Shown piece after piece: positions 1-12,638 of a DNA stretch of 64,000 nt (its first letter is position 1; every line of letters starts with the position of its first letter). The stretch comes from Trichoplax sp. H2 (lineage: Eukaryota > Placozoa > Uniplacotomia > Trichoplacea): positions 62,001 to 126,000 of the forward strand of contig NOWV01000034.1 in assembly GCA_003344405.1 (NCBI GenBank), written 5' to 3'. A model generated the notes under the pieces. It saw only the letters and a list, made by a program, of their open reading frames with translations, searched no databases and was not told the origin of the DNA. A program made the translations under genes and the position numbers.

Positions 1-1836
1 GTAGTAATGAATATTGATAAAAAAGAGAATATAAAATATTGTTTGACCTTCCTTACAAATAGACAAAGACAATAAAATAATGCAAGAGTGGTTCTATCCT
101 ACATTATTGGTAACCAGTACCAATAGTAAGTTTATATTCGAGTTGTGATATTAAATAACTTATTCAATTTTTAAACTTGTAGTATGCAAGACTATTATAT
201 AAGTTTAGTAGTGAGTAATACGAGAATATTAAACAATGTTAAATAAGGATATTAAACAGCTAACCAACTACTTTACCGCGCCATTTAGGTCCAAAAAATT
301 TAGATCCGACATCATCGAGTACTTTTCACTTGTCTACTTGTGATTCACCTACTACTTTTTTACTAACTTATCAACTACATAAGAAGGGCACAATTACACT
401 ATGTTCTGTGCGCAATTCCTTAGATACATCCGAAGTAGACTGGTTTAAATAAAATTAATTGCGTTACTTTTCCCATGATAAATTTGAATTAAAGTTATAT
501 TTTTATCATGTAAAGAATTGATTAAAGTTTTTGCTGAGTATTTGTGTGTAACATATACAGGCTCTGAGATTTTATTTATATGTACTCAATCTTTTAGTGA
601 TCAGTTTAAATTTACGCTGTACATCTTTCCGACCCATTGTATCAACTCCCGTAATACTGTATTTGAGTGGCTAGTCTGATTTAGAACTATTAAAGCCAGT
701 AAAAATTTAAACATAAACAAATTGAGTTCTAAACTTATTGTCCTAAATAATTATAATTTCAATTTTAGCCTTAAAGGCACTAAACATGTTGGAAATATAA
801 AAATAAATAAAGATCAATATTAAGTTCAAGTAAAAACTTCTCTGAAGGAAAAACACGGAACCAAATTAATTTTAAACATTGCTGGGCATATATTGAATTA
901 TCATCTTAAGAACTGTTTTTAACGCGAGTAAAAATTACATTCTAAATGAATAGTACCACAAACATTCTATGTACTGTATTTAAGTTTTAGAAAGAAATGG
1001 CTTTAAATAATTGAAGAACTAGGTTCTGGTTTCCAACATTAAAAGTAACATTGATGTTGTCTTCGCACCACTTTATATAAAATGGTGTCTGAAGTAACGA
1101 TAGCGTAGTAATTCTATTTCATCCATTTATCCTACATACAGATACAATATGGATAATCGTATCGAGTTCATCTCGCATATTGGAATACGTATCAGTTGAT
1201 AAATCGAACCTACAAATCCTTACTTCATCGCTGAAGTACGTTTTTAACTCACATAGCATAATACCTATCCAAGGTTTAATAGTAGTTTTAAACTGTAACA
1301 TCAACAGTACAGTTGCTATTCATGTGATACCCGTAGATCCAGTGGAAAGATTAACTCATTATCGTAATCCATCCTGTTTACAGGCGATTATCATCTATTC
1401 CTGTATGTAGGTTACATTACACGATCTACCTATAACGAAAGTAATGTTTATCATATTTTTAAAGTAATAATTATAATCACGCAAGCTATCAATACTTGAC
1501 TTCGTATTTTATACCCCCGTAGCCAAAGTACTTCTAATTATTCCCCTCATATGCACATATGTAATACATCAACAATTGTAATATAAGGTTAGGGCTGTCG
1601 TATCTAATTTTAAATCATGACGTTGGCAGTATAAGATAATATCTACTACTGCCATGTAGCAACATAGTCAGTGCATCACGTTTATCAAATATCGGTATCT
1701 TGTTTAATCGAACACACGCATGAATCTAGCAAGTTAAACATTTTATTGGCTTTACAATTTTATAGCATAACAGCGCTTTTGAAATTACACATCATACAGT
1801 GTAAATTAGTTGCAACATAAAATATCCTCAGCAAGA
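1..1836. other. Unassigned left-edge region
   Basis: No gene family is recognisable here on either strand. The sequence is AT-rich with frequent stops in all frames. The only stretch that reads like protein is the minus-strand candidate exon at 1119-1292, listed separately. The region downstream of the ATP synthase b stop codon (below 1837) would contain that gene's 3' UTR. Confidence 0.6.
1119..1292 (-). CDS. Weak candidate exon, unknown protein
   Basis: On the minus strand a good-looking acceptor (TTGATGTTACAG) is followed by an open frame of about 57 codons beginning FKTTIKPWIGIMLCELK and ending at a stop at 1119. The residue mix looks protein-like, but I do not recognise the family and found no matching upstream or downstream exon. 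A chance open frame is quite possible, and the plus strand is also open over part of the same interval. It could be a terminal exon of a gene whose other exons lie in the spacer before the ATP synthase b gene. Confidence 0.2.
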   Translation of the reverse strand, partial: FKTTIKPWIGIMLCELKTYFSDEVRICRFDLSTDTYSNMRDELDTIIHIVSVCRING

Positions 1837-3442
1837 TTATAACCTATTGCTACTAGAAATAGCCTTCAAATCAACAAAACACTGACTTAGGAAATCTTTC
1901 TCCTAAAAAAAATTAAGCATAATGATTATCAATAACATGCCACGTAAGGTATTAGTAAACATAGAAGATTAAGCTATACCTGTTGAGCGGAGATACTCTT
2001 AACAACTTCCTGTTCCAACCAACCAACGATGTGCTCTTTTTCCTGCCTTCGCTTTGTTTGTTCGACTTCTACTTGATAATCCTAAATGTAATATACAAAG
2101 AATGCGTATGTAATACTTGCTCAAAAATTATAATAATTTACTGCATACGTACAAGTCGTTTCTTAACTTCCTCGTAAACATGTCGTTGTCTTTTACGATA
2201 TTCTAATTCCAATTTCATGGCATTATTTTCCTATCGTTCGTATAATATTTTAATTAGTCAACATCAAATAAATATATTCCATATCGTAAAGAGTAAACCA
2301 ATGGTAGCTAACCTTCATAACTTCAAATATTTCATTTCGTGAATCAAACATACGTTCTATACCCTTTTCAGCTTCGATAGCCTCTTGTAATCTCTCCATT
2401 TGCATATTTCGCCCTTCATTTAGGGTATCAAGGATCTCCTAATAAACAAATATAGAAGATTAGTCATTAAGCATAGTGTATAAGTTAATAATATCATTTC
2501 GAAATAGTCTGTATTTACATCTCCTTGTTGATCGAGAAATTCAGCGGTCGGCTTACCAACTTTCCTAATGATACCGTAACTCACACCAAAAATGGAGAGA
2601 GCAATCAAAGTCTAGCAATCAAATATAAATTTCAATTCAATGAAAAAAGTACCGAGTAAAGCAATTTAACTGGCCATATTAAAAAGTGTAGAAATGTCAG
2701 AAATATTATAAGCACTGCCATCAATTTTAATGGTAGGAATCACAAGCAAACCTCAGTATGTAGAACCAACATTTCTTTTGATAACAAATAAGCTAATATA
2801 CCACCACCCAAAACATAAGGACCTGAAATAGAAAAACAATAATAATTGAATTTATCAAAATAATTATCCTTGAAAAGTTAAACAGTATAAGAAAAATTAT
2901 TTTATGCATGTATCATTCAATTTTACCTGATGTTCCAGTTTTCTCTTCAATCAGTTCTTTCAGTGTCCTATTTGACGTAGTCTGTACAGCATCTGTTCCA
3001 TATTAAATCAAGAAATTAATTGAAACCTCATAACTAGTACATCATTTCGATGCAATAAAATCCTGCTATCTGATATCGCCAATAGAGTAATTCATCATCT
3101 GGAGTTAACACAGTTTTCTTAAAGTAGAAGCTATTAAGACTACAATTGCTAAATAATGATATAACTACTGTACAGCTAACTGAAGTGAAGGTAGCATAAA
3201 ACTTTAGTTAGCTCAGTAAACTTACTCTCTTTAGCCAAGCGGGGACTTTGAGAGATGCAGCGATTGTTAAGGATAACAATACTATAAACGAAATAATGCT
3301 ATTTAGATATGATGGGAATAGCCATGAAATCAGAAAATATACAGTACTATCGTACCATTATCTATTATTGCATCATGAACATAACCAGCTTACCTTGGTT
3401 GAACGATTTTGCCCACACTTCTCTTGCTAGCGTTGAGTAGCG
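1837..3442 (-). CDS. ATP5PB: ATP synthase peripheral-stalk subunit b, mitochondrial
   Basis: This encodes subunit b of the mitochondrial F1Fo ATP synthase, which anchors in the inner membrane and forms the stator stalk holding F1. Secure exons (high to low): 2927-2992, 2752-2822, 2519-2611, 2313-2438, 2153-2230, 1980-2081, 1837-1902; all join in frame. The membrane entry GPYVLGGGILAYLLSKE matches the family's conserved GPYVLG segment. The second membrane stretch is TLIALSIFGVSYGI, followed by a long charged helix ending YEEVKKRLDYQVEV and EKEHIVGWLEQEVVKSIS, as in animal subunit b. The mitochondrial presequence is tentative: exons 3394-3442 and 3226-3281 keep frame and are basic and Ser-rich (RCISQSPRLAKE), but no start ATG was found, so the 5' end is incomplete. 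The family assignment is strong; the N-terminus is uncertain. Confidence 0.9.
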
Positions 3443-3870
3443 CTAAAAAGTGTTTAAATAGTAAAACTTTAATCAACGCTACCTCAAACTTAGTACCAAA
3501 GAACTATGATTGAAATATTTAAGTATATTTCATCAACACAACTGTGAAAGTATCACTTAAAGTTAGCCCACAGTAGTCAAAACCAACAATTTCATGCACA
3601 AGTATATCCAAGATAGAAATTCAGCAGTTATTCATGATTACAAAAAAACGACGAAAAAATTGAGAACTTTTGATGGTACTATACCATACTTGTAAGTAAG
3701 TCATGAGAATAGAATAAAGTTAAGAATAATTCAGCTTTAATCAAGATAGAATTAACGATCAAATATCATGATAGCGCACTAGTGGATGGCTAGTAGAAAT
3801 GTGATGCTGGACAGTATGTAAACGCGTATCGATTCCACAAGGTTTTGAACCGTCAATGTGGACAGTTATA

Positions 3871-3921
3871 GTACTGTACTGTATATACTGTAGTGCACAG
3901 TACTGTCAGTACAGTACGTAC
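3871..3921. repeat. Small GTAC pentanucleotide palindrome cluster
   Basis: About 50 bp made of TACTG and TACAG units with strand switches (GTACTGTACTGTA, then CAGTACAGTACGTAC). It is the same repeat family as the larger clusters at 4566-5153 and 60.7-62.2 kb. Confidence 0.75.
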
Positions 3922-4484
3922 GCGTTGTATGGATAGCCAACCTATCGTAAGTTGCACGGGGCTACCGCAAGTGATGTTTAAAACTGCAAAGTTATGGAAC
4001 TCAGCTTCTACTTTGTACTAAATAATTGCTGCAATCTACCATCAAGTCAGGAAAAAGAGACTATGACTGACTCATAACAAACTTGAAATTTATTACATAA
4101 ACTAAAAATGCGAGCATACTTCACATTAAACTAATAGAGTACAGCTGTGACCGTTGGATAGCGTTCACTACCGATTTTCTCAACTACCTTATTGTTATAA
4201 AATCATAAGCAACACCATCATTGGCGAATACCAGCAATAACAGAAAACATGAATCTTTTATTTTACCGTAGCTAGCAGATAGAGCTATCCTAGATCTTGA
4301 CAACATGATCACCGTCTGCAGCAGCACGAACCAAGATCACACAAGATGGCGATCAAGCCCTAAAAGTCGATGATTCAATACTGCGAGGATAAAATACATG
4401 CGCAGTATCAATGATCGGACGCTTTCCCACAAGGCTTTGTGGCATTCAACTTGTGGAACTTGTGGCTGGTGAGTGGGTAACTGG

Positions 4485-4547
4485 GTGACTGGTGACTATG
4501 GTGACTGGTGACTATGGTGACTGGTGACTATGGTGACTGATGGCTAC
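4485..4547. repeat. 16-bp tandem minisatellite
   Basis: Three exact tandem copies of the 16-mer GTGACTGGTGACTATG (4485-4500, 4501-4516, 4517-4532), followed by a decayed fourth copy. The unit itself is built from GTGACT half-units. The flank (GAGTGGGTAACTGGGTGACT) looks like degenerate copies of the same half-unit, suggesting local slippage expansion. Confidence 0.9.
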
Positions 4548-4565
4548 AGTGGATGTTGTTGCGAT

Positions 4566-5153
4566 ACAGTGTACTGTACTGAACTGCTGTGCCGTAAAAC
4601 ACGCAGTGAGAGCGCATTGTACTGTACAGTGTACAGCATAGTAGTCTACACTCTACTAAAGTGACTAAAGAGAGAAGAAAGGGAAAAAATCGCTTTTTCC
4701 GTTTACGTGTACTGTACTGTACTTCTATCTCATGACAAGGCCAGTTGCTGCTATAGCATATTATTACTGTCTGTAGCAGTGCTGTCTAAAATAAATAATG
4801 TTATGAAATCTTTGCCACCCATTGCACTATACTGTACAATACTGTACTGTACAGTGTACAGTACTTGGGTACCGTTAGTACTGTACTGTATGGAAAGAAG
4901 AAACTCTACCGTCTCTACGGTACTGACTCGTGCTGTACAGTACAGTACAGTACAGTACACTGTTAACTACAGTACAGTATAATACACTGTAAGTTACTGT
5001 ACTGTACTGTAGCTGATTGGCAAAATGGACTGTACCGTACTGTACGGTACAGTCCACAGTGCTCAAGGTACAGTACATCTGTATCGTACATTGTACTGTA
5101 ACTACTGCACTGTACTCTTGTCAAGTGGCGGCGGCAGTTTGCTGTACGGTACC
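4566..5153. repeat. Large GTAC pentanucleotide cluster with strand switches
   Basis: Runs of the pentamer TACAG alternate with runs of its complement CTGTA over nearly 600 bp. The clearest pure tract is at about 4934-4958 (TGTACAGTACAGTACAGTAC). Each switch of orientation creates a palindrome around GTAC, so the DNA could fold into many hairpins. Interspersed sequence of 20-60 bp is not repetitive. Open frames on both strands here are repeat translations, not genes. Confidence 0.9.
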
Positions 5154-5515
5154 TTGGTGGCGGTAATATCTTTGCCCTTCAAAATTCATTCCCATATCCT
5201 CGAAATGGCGATGCATAGAATGCCAACGGAGACCCAAATCAACAACTAAATTAGCAGAGATCTACTAGACTGTATCACCGACGGCGCCAAATCCATTGTA
5301 GACCTTAACCTATCTTGCTCAATTCTTCTATTAAAGCTAGTGGTAGTCGGTTAGTGTAGTTGGATCAACCTGAAAGAACGACTGCTACAAATCCACAACT
5401 GGATCCGTGTAGCTGTTGTGTAGCGTACTGAATACGTGCATCTTAGCCCTAACCTGCAAATCAATTCCTCCTATTTTTATGCTTCAGCGCGTACCTTCAA
5501 AATTGTGCAAGGAAA

Positions 5516-8500
5516 ATGAGTGAATTCCATATTCATCACCTCGTATCGGAGTTATTGGAGAAATTAGGGTTAGTCAGTAATGTCTAAGCAAGTGCATACA
5601 ACAATTAAAACATTTCATAACGTTAATCTTGTATCTTCACTAAATGACTACATGAACAGCAATAAACACTCTACTAGAATAATATTGCATACAGTATGTA
5701 CGCCTATTCCATACTCATAGCACTTTTACAGGAATGTACTGCGACTTCATTGCATTTGAAGCAACTTTTATATATACATACTGTATAAATAGCCTCTAGA
5801 ATATGTCACAATGAACATGATCAAATTATAATTCTAGGACTGGAGGCAAAGGAGCTGAAGTTTATGCCGACATTTTACAGAAAAATACTACTCCTTATGT
5901 AACTACTCAGGTGTGTTTACAACTATTACATACATTGCCAACAATGTAGATTTGCAAGACTATTTCTCATCTTAGCATAAGAATGGACGTATCATAAGAG
6001 TAAATAAATTACCTTCGACAGTCAAGGTATCACCAGGCAGTAAGATGCCATAGTTCCAAACACATGTTATATTGTCATCCATGCCCAATAGAAACGTACA
6101 ATATAGACAGCAGTGAGAATTACTTTGTTATTCAATTCTTACACCTGTAAAAATAAACTCCTCTCATTCTAAATCTTTCCAAGCAAACATTTCATTTGTT
6201 CTTCTAAAACGTTACAGGTATCTGCCCATACCGCCAAGCGAAAAATTGCTGATCAGTGCTCTTCTCCAAGTGAATTTTTACGTAAATACAACGATTTAAA
6301 ATCCAGAAGGTAATTTACCCACAGTTTTTAGACAACTACTATACTGATTTTAGTAGTCGCAGATGGTTATTTCCAATCTCTTTAAAGCTTAACTTGTCTT
6401 GGCTCAGTCTAAAAATTAGAACTAAATAAAATAAATAGTTGCTTGCATTTCTCGATCAATTCATGCTAACGTAATAAATTTGTTCTATTTATAATTTCAT
6501 AGTATTCAAGAAGTAGATTCACTGACATTTTTCCTATCAAAGTTAATTGATGAAAAGAGTGTAGTAGAATATTTAAAAGATCATGCCGCCAAAACTTCAA
6601 GTGAAGACTTCCAGTATCCTAGTGTAAATTCTTCATTATCAAGTTCCACATCCGAACAATTACGTACTGTATCCGTAGATGATGTTAAGACGGTAAAACT
6701 ATCTCGTAAATGCAGTAACTGCAAACACAGCATTTTATTCTTTTCTTAAGCGGCGTAACTCAATCGAATACCCTCTACTTTATTTGCATATTGCTACGTT
6801 ACAGCTTCAAAACCAAATAGCCATCGCGACTGGAGGCAGCAGTAATTATCATTCAAGTGAAGCTTTACGAAAAATATTAAGAGAAAAGCAAGCTAAGAAA
6901 CTAGCAGGTGAAAACTAGGTTGTAACTGTAAATCACTGAAATCGTGAAGGTACCTTTATTGCAATTCTTTACATTTATGGAAAAGGTACGAAGGTACCTG
7001 ACAGGCCAGAATGGATAACTGAGCGCCCATACCTTACACAAGACTATGTAATTAATGTGCCAGAAAGTCGTATCACTGCAGCGGTAAGAATAACTTATCA
7101 CATCGACAATTCTTACCTAATTACAATACAATCTGCGTATACTTTTAATAGACAGCTAACCTTTAGCCTTAAGAATAAAATTGTCCATCGTTTACTATAT
7201 CTTTCTATCTCGAATACTACAGTCTGAACAAGTTTCAATTGGAACCCTACCGTTGCCTCTCCAGGAATTAGCAATTTTGGAAGATTTATTATATCTATTA
7301 AAGGTTCTTGCAAACAATCAAGCAAACCTTTACAGCGGACTATTTCACCTTAAACAGCTGTATTTTTATATCGTGCTCTTATAATTATTATAGGGTGTTG
7401 AAGGAAAGTATATACTGGTCAAACAAGGCAGAGACAGAAGTGGTGTTAGATCATTCATAATCGATAAAACTTTAGGTATGCCCCAAATTATAAAAGATTA
7501 CCGGTATTGCTCCTACTGAGATCAACAAATTATAAAGGCTATATCAATTTATCAACATTATGTTAATAAAAATTGAAATTATTACTTCTTTGATCCACAT
7601 TTAAATCTAGACCCTTCATTAATGGAACTAATTAATCGCATCCTCCCTATGTGCAGTTATTATTCCATTATTTGTCAATTTTTAGAAGGTACTGAGATTA
7701 ATCATTAGACTATCCCAGTATGATAAGGAGTTATGCAACAATAATGAAATCCTTACAACTTTATTCATTTGTAGAAAAATGTTTTTTCGAGTATGGCTTA
7801 GTAAATCAAGCTCTTACTGCTGCAATTCATGAATTAATGAAGGTATATGCATGATTGCTTACGAAGATCTTCCAAGCCTTGTAGTTGAACTTGGTATTTA
7901 TCGTAGCTTCGTAGAAGATTTATTAAATTACTGACCAAAGCTAACATTTCCATTACAGGAACACCTTATCGTTACCGCGCAGCTTGAACATCAAATACGT
8001 CAAGTAAGAGCTAATAATTAATTGTTATAATAATTTATGTACTGTATATTAGAAGACGTAGCACGATATTGACAAATCTTTAGCTAGAACGTCGTACTTT
8101 TCACCTTACAAAATATCAGGGCAACTTATCACTTCAAAAAATGTGGTTTTATTTGCAACCAAGCATGAAAACGTTTGAAGTAGTGCAATCTATTATCCTA
8201 TCGATTAACAAGGTATCCGCTTAGTCGTCAGTAATTCATTATATGTATTCAATTGCGACTATCAATATAGCCTTACATCCACTTTTTTCGCAGGGTTTTC
8301 TTCGTGGTGGTAATGTCTTAACCTTACTTCACGAAGTTACAAAGAGCCACCTAATGTTAGCTAATATGTAGAACTTTTTGCATATATATCATTATGATGA
8401 TGAAATTGACGTATCATCCGATTCTTTACTATTATGAATTTTTGCTTAATGTGTCAAAATTACTATATGTTTTGCAGTGATTCAAAGATACAAGAACTTA

Positions 8501-11500
8501 GTTTTCATCTCACGCAATCTGCTGGTCAACCGTTCTTTGAAATACTCGAACACTGGATCTATAAGGGTATCATTGTCGATCCTTATTCTGAGGTTAGATA
8601 CCTAGTAATACAGAGAAATTGAAATTTATATTGCTTTCTGACTACAGTTAACATATTTATATCTAATGTACGGATGTAGTTCTTCATCATAGAGAATACG
8701 AGTTTATTAAAAGAAGGAATCGCTGAAGATTTACACGATGCTTACTGGGATCACCGCTACACGATACAACCTGATCGGATTCCTGTTTTCTTGTCAAAGG
8801 TTTGATAAGCCCGGTATTTTCCCATTTTATACATCAGTATCTTACGGTATTTCTTATAACATAAATTATAGCTTGCGGAAAAGATCTTAAGAACCGGAAA
8901 GTACTTAAACGTTATTCGTGAATGTGGTAAATAAGTGACGGAAAAAAGTTGTTTCATGACATTAAACTTTGCTACTCATAAGTTCACGATAACTTTTTAC
9001 TTATTTGATTTAGGACGCGATGTGCAATATCCGAACGCGGAAGAAATAGTGTACACCCTAGATGACCGAAAGTAAATTTACGATTAAGCATACAAATATT
9101 ACTAATGTTCTTTAGTTCAAATTATGTATATCTTATTCTGTACGTAATCTTTATAGGTATATAGACCACATTGAACGGGCTTATAACTATGCCAGTGAAG
9201 AGTTACTAAAGGTGCTACTAAAAGAGAAAGACTTAAAGGGTAGACTGAGGTACTGAATATCCTGTACTAGTGTAAACAGTTATTCAAGAAGTAATTGAAT
9301 CTTCTGACCATCGAATTTAACTTGCTAGATCTATTAGAAACTACTTTCTGATGAATCAAGGTGACTTTTTCGTTCATTTTATGGACTTGGCTGAAGATGA
9401 AATGCGAAAGAGTGTTGAAGATATCCTATTAGCTACATTTTTTAATACTCCTTTTTAAAATTATTACAGAGACAATTTTAACACTCGTGCAGGTTTGGTA
9501 CAATTCTTAACATTTTATAGATATCGTATTGCCCCGTTTAGATGCTTTACTCGAGTTAGCGTTACGCACTAGTGCTGCAGTTCATGATCCTTACAAGGAC
9601 GATTTAAGGTATCAGAATATTTTAACTCTTTATTCGAATGCCTGGCAGACTGTATTGAATAACTCCAATTGAATTCTTTTAGGATAGAGCTATTATCTTA
9701 TGATCTTATTACACAACTCTTCCGGATACTTGCGGTATCTCAAGATACAAAGCGCCCAACAGAACAAACAGTTAATATATCAGGTAGGCAATCTAGTCCA
9801 TAGATTTTATACGCCGAAGCAAGTTAAAAGATCTAAAACAATCCTGTGTCTTTTCTACGTTAATAGTTTTGGAGGCATTTACATTCGACTTTACTGTACA
9901 TTGGCCACTTTCCATTATTATCAGTCGTAAGGTAGGAAAGTCTATTAAGCATAGTTTCTTAGCATTAAATATAGATATGTGACAATTTCTTAGCTTAGCG
10001 TAATTTATCTTTTTCCTGTTAGGCCTTAACAAGATACCAAATGTTGTTTCGCCATCTGTTCTACGCTAAACACGTCGAGAAACAGTTATGCAGGTTAGAT
10101 CATAAGACTATATGGGTACTGATTATAGTTGACAATAGAAATTGATCAAGACCTAACCAGATGAACCTTTTACAAGAAATATTCGTCTTATATTATTTAC
10201 TGTGCTCTAGTATTTGGGTAAGCAGCAAAGTTGCAAAGCAATACCAACTACGAGCGTCCAAATGGTAAGTGTCATCTCAAATTATAGTTCATCCGTGTTG
10301 TTGGTATCTTTTATAGTCATCTGGCATACAGTGCTTATTTTTAAGAACATATAGTAACACAACGTTAACCTCGATAACACTTACTAAACTTTATAGGTAT
10401 GCTGCGGCATTTGCGTTGCGCCAAAGGATGCTACACTTTGTTCAAAATTATCAGTATTATATGATTTTTGAAGTAAGAATGCGAAAAACTAGCAGTCGTT
10501 ACAGCTTAGTTATTTTTATTATAACTAACTATTAAATATCATTAAATAATTCTCTCTAGGTTATTGCGCCAAACTGGCATGTTCTTGAAGAAAAATTGCT
10601 ACTTGTAATTGCCTTTTTCATCTTTAATTTTAGATAATCAGGAACTTATCAATTTTATGATAGTTCTGATACTTAATTACGTTATTGAATTACTTTTGTG
10701 CATCCAATTTAGGTGTCCAATATCGATGAGCTACTAGAGCACCACAATGATTTTCTAGATAGATGTTTGGAAGAATGTATGTTAACAAACCCAGAATTAC
10801 TTAAAATTGTCAGTAAACTGATGTTGGTCTGTGTAACATTTACAAATTGGATGAATGTAAGGACTACTTCAAATACAATCGAAACAATTAACTATCTACT
10901 ACTAGTAACTTGGATGATGACACTGTAAGATTGCTGTTAATAAAAGAACAAATTATTTCATTTCCATAGAGATTTTCTCACAGTGTAGAAGTTGATTCTC
11001 GAATAACTGAAGTTACTGGCCAGAATTTATCAAGAAGTATGATAGGAAATGCAGGAAAAAGTATTGGTGGTATGCAAGCTCTAGAAGAGAGAAGAGTAAC
11101 AACTAAGGTTAGACATCTAGCTCTTTTACTTGATAATATCTATTAATATGACGATTACCTATATTATAATTACAGATTGTGTCAGAACATATTGACCAAT
11201 TAATTGGTAGCGATGAATTTGAGCGATCAATCGATAACTTTAGTAAAAATTTTCTTAAGCAATTAATCGACTTATTGGATAGAGTTGGAGAACTAGGTGT
11301 GATTAATTATCAACAAAGTATTATCAACATTATAGCACGAGTCGACTACAATGGCTTTTACACTGAAAGACTACGTATGCAAGCAGAAATTAGAGCTAAA
11401 GCTAAAGCTGACAAAAAAGTCGCCAATAAATTAACACGTACAAAATCGACGGCAGAAGAAATTCGTGAAAGTAACTTGATAAAAGGTATTAGCGATTTCC

Positions 11501-11583
11501 CAAGCGGATCTATTGATGAAGAACTGGCTGCTTCCATCATTAGTGTGCCTGATATTAGCGATGTAGATGATGATACTAGATAG
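5516..11583 (+). CDS. TUBGCP2: Gamma-tubulin complex component 2
   Basis: GCP2 pairs with GCP3 in the gamma-tubulin small complex that nucleates microtubules at centrosomes and basal bodies. The ATG at 5516 opens MSEFHIHHLVSELLEKL, nearly the vertebrate GCP2 start. Conserved blocks follow in order: EVYADILQKNTTPYVTTQ, SIGTLPLPLQELAILEDLLY, FFEILEHWIYKGIIVDPYSE, DQGDFFVHFMDLAE-type (NQGDFFVHFMDLAEDEM), FDFTVHWPLSIIISRKALT, LRQRMLHFVQNYQYYM, CMLTNPELLKIVSKLM and RVDYNGFYTERL. Exons: 5516-5568, 5838-5910, 6218-6309, 6503-6692, 6805-6907, 6986-7083, 7223-7303, 7394-7475, 7611-7688, 7775-7842, 7959-8003, 8084-8212, 8294-8355, 8478-8592, 8680-8799, 8872-8926, 9014-9071, 9157-9249, 9329-9420, 9521-9608, 9683-9783, 9867-9931, 10023-10093, 10211-10264, 10397-10472, 10560-10604, 10713-10856, 10970-11107, 11176-11583. 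They sum to 958 codons plus stop, close to the human length. Intron 19 is AT-AG, of U12 type. Confidence 0.97.
9421..9520 (+). other. U12-type AT-AG intron in TUBGCP2
   Basis: The reading frame requires exon 19 to end at 9420 and exon 20 to start at 9521 (VED|IVLPRLDALLELAL). No GT lies at the donor; the intron begins ATATCCTATT, close to the minor-spliceosome consensus ATATCCTTT. A branch-site-like TTCTTAAC (consensus TTCCTTAAC) lies about 10 nt before the terminal AG. All other introns placed in this gene begin with GT. AT-AG ends are a known U12 variant. Confidence 0.85.
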
Positions 11584-12638
11584 AAACTTATTTTTCCAAG
11601 CTTATAGGGAATATACGGAACAATTTTTACAATTAGCCAATTTTCTATATAGATCTGTATTAACAGGTCTTGCTTAAAGTTTATGGATTCTAAGTGATTT
11701 GCCATTCATCTTTGACTGTATAAAATGAAACGCAGCTATGCTGATATACTAATACTAACTAGGCTCATGATAAAAAATGTACACAATATCAGCCTCTGCT
11801 ATTGGAACTATTTGCAACATTGCCTTAACAAGCTTAAGCGTATGTTTCTGAGTCATTATGTTTTCACATTTTGGACAGTTTCAGTGTATGACTCCACAGA
11901 TTTGTGTAACTTTTAAGTGATTTAATACTTTAACTATAATTTATGACCGATAGCAGCTCTGTTTATTCTTTCAATTTCTTTATATCTGTTTTAAACTAAC
12001 AAGTACTAAGATCTTTTATATAAAGTCTTAGATGGCTTATCTAGTTAGCTGTCTTGCGATTTGATAAGAATGGAGCACAAGACTGTCATACCATTCTTTA
12101 TGAGTACATGATTTTATATCTTCGCTTGTTCTGTACTCCGTTTAGTTACTCTATTTTTATTTTATTTTGCTGAAACAAAAAATATAATGTACAGTAAAGA
12201 TAATATAGTTCGGCATAACTTTTGTGTATTTATAGCCCAGTCTCAAATTTTACATAAAATAATACAATTCATGTAACTGATAATCCTTTAAACTTGATAC
12301 GCATAAGAATTTCACTATCCTAAACCGGTAGATATTTTGAGAGACTTTAAGAACATTTTTAAATGGAATCGAATTATTTCTTAATAAAAGATTTTAGTAC
12401 GATATGTTAATTTATGTCAGATTATCTATTTGAATTTAATAGCTCTGTAACCATTACTACAAGTTGAGTTTGGGCTATTTTTATTTTATAAGAGATATGA
12501 CAGCAAATTGTAACAATATCGTAATTATAATTCACTATCGCACTATACAATAAATCGCTTAAAAAATATTAAAGATTGTTTAATATTTATTTATACGTCA
12601 GTGCTCTTTAAGTATCTACACGAATACGTATATCCCGT
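11584..12638. other. Convergent 3' spacer TUBGCP2/TMTC2
   Basis: AT-rich sequence between two convergent genes, presumably the two 3' UTRs. The 63-codon plus-strand frame at 11725-11916 shows no family features. A minus-strand AATAAA (TTTATT at 12586-12591) lies about 50 nt beyond the TMTC2 stop. Confidence 0.6.
12586..12591 (-). terminator. Candidate poly(A) signal of TMTC2
   Basis: TTTATT on the plus strand reads AATAAA on the minus strand, about 50 nt beyond the TMTC2 stop codon at 12639. The spacing suits a polyadenylation signal, but such hexamers are common in AT-rich DNA. Confidence 0.4.

Larger units (their letters stand above)
3443..5515. other. Spacer between divergent ATP5PB and TUBGCP2
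   Basis: This 2 kb spacer lies between two divergently transcribed housekeeping genes, so it should hold both promoters; no core promoter motif stands out. It contains a small palindromic cluster, a 16-bp minisatellite and a large GTAC-rich cluster (listed separately). Open frames on both strands near 4.7-5.2 kb are translations of the repeat and show only Tyr/Cys/Thr/Val/Gln/Ser patterns. Confidence 0.7.

Noticed and set aside
1837-3442. First idea: ATAD3-like coiled-coil protein
   Set aside because: The GPYVLGGG...LSKE membrane entry, YEEVKKRLDYQV and the EKEHIVGWLEQEVVKSIS end match ATP synthase subunit b through the whole length.
4485-4547. Array with repeats and possible spacers (CRISPR-like)
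   Set aside because: The units are directly adjacent 16-mers with no unique spacers, in an animal genome; this is a minisatellite.
4707-5249. Overlapping 67-91 codon frames on both strands
   Set aside because: They translate the TACAG/CTGTA repeat into Tyr/Cys/Thr/Val/Gln strings. The same happens at 55.9-56.3 kb and 60.7-62.3 kb. These are repeat artefacts, not genes.
8213-8293. Second U12-type intron in TUBGCP2 (donor GTATCCGC)
   Set aside because: The donor departs from consensus and the only branch-like CCTTAC is poorly placed; ordinary GT-AG splicing explains it.
11358-11705. 115-codon minus-strand frame
   Set aside because: It lies antisense to the last TUBGCP2 exon, which is clearly coding on the plus strand; the antisense frame has no family features.
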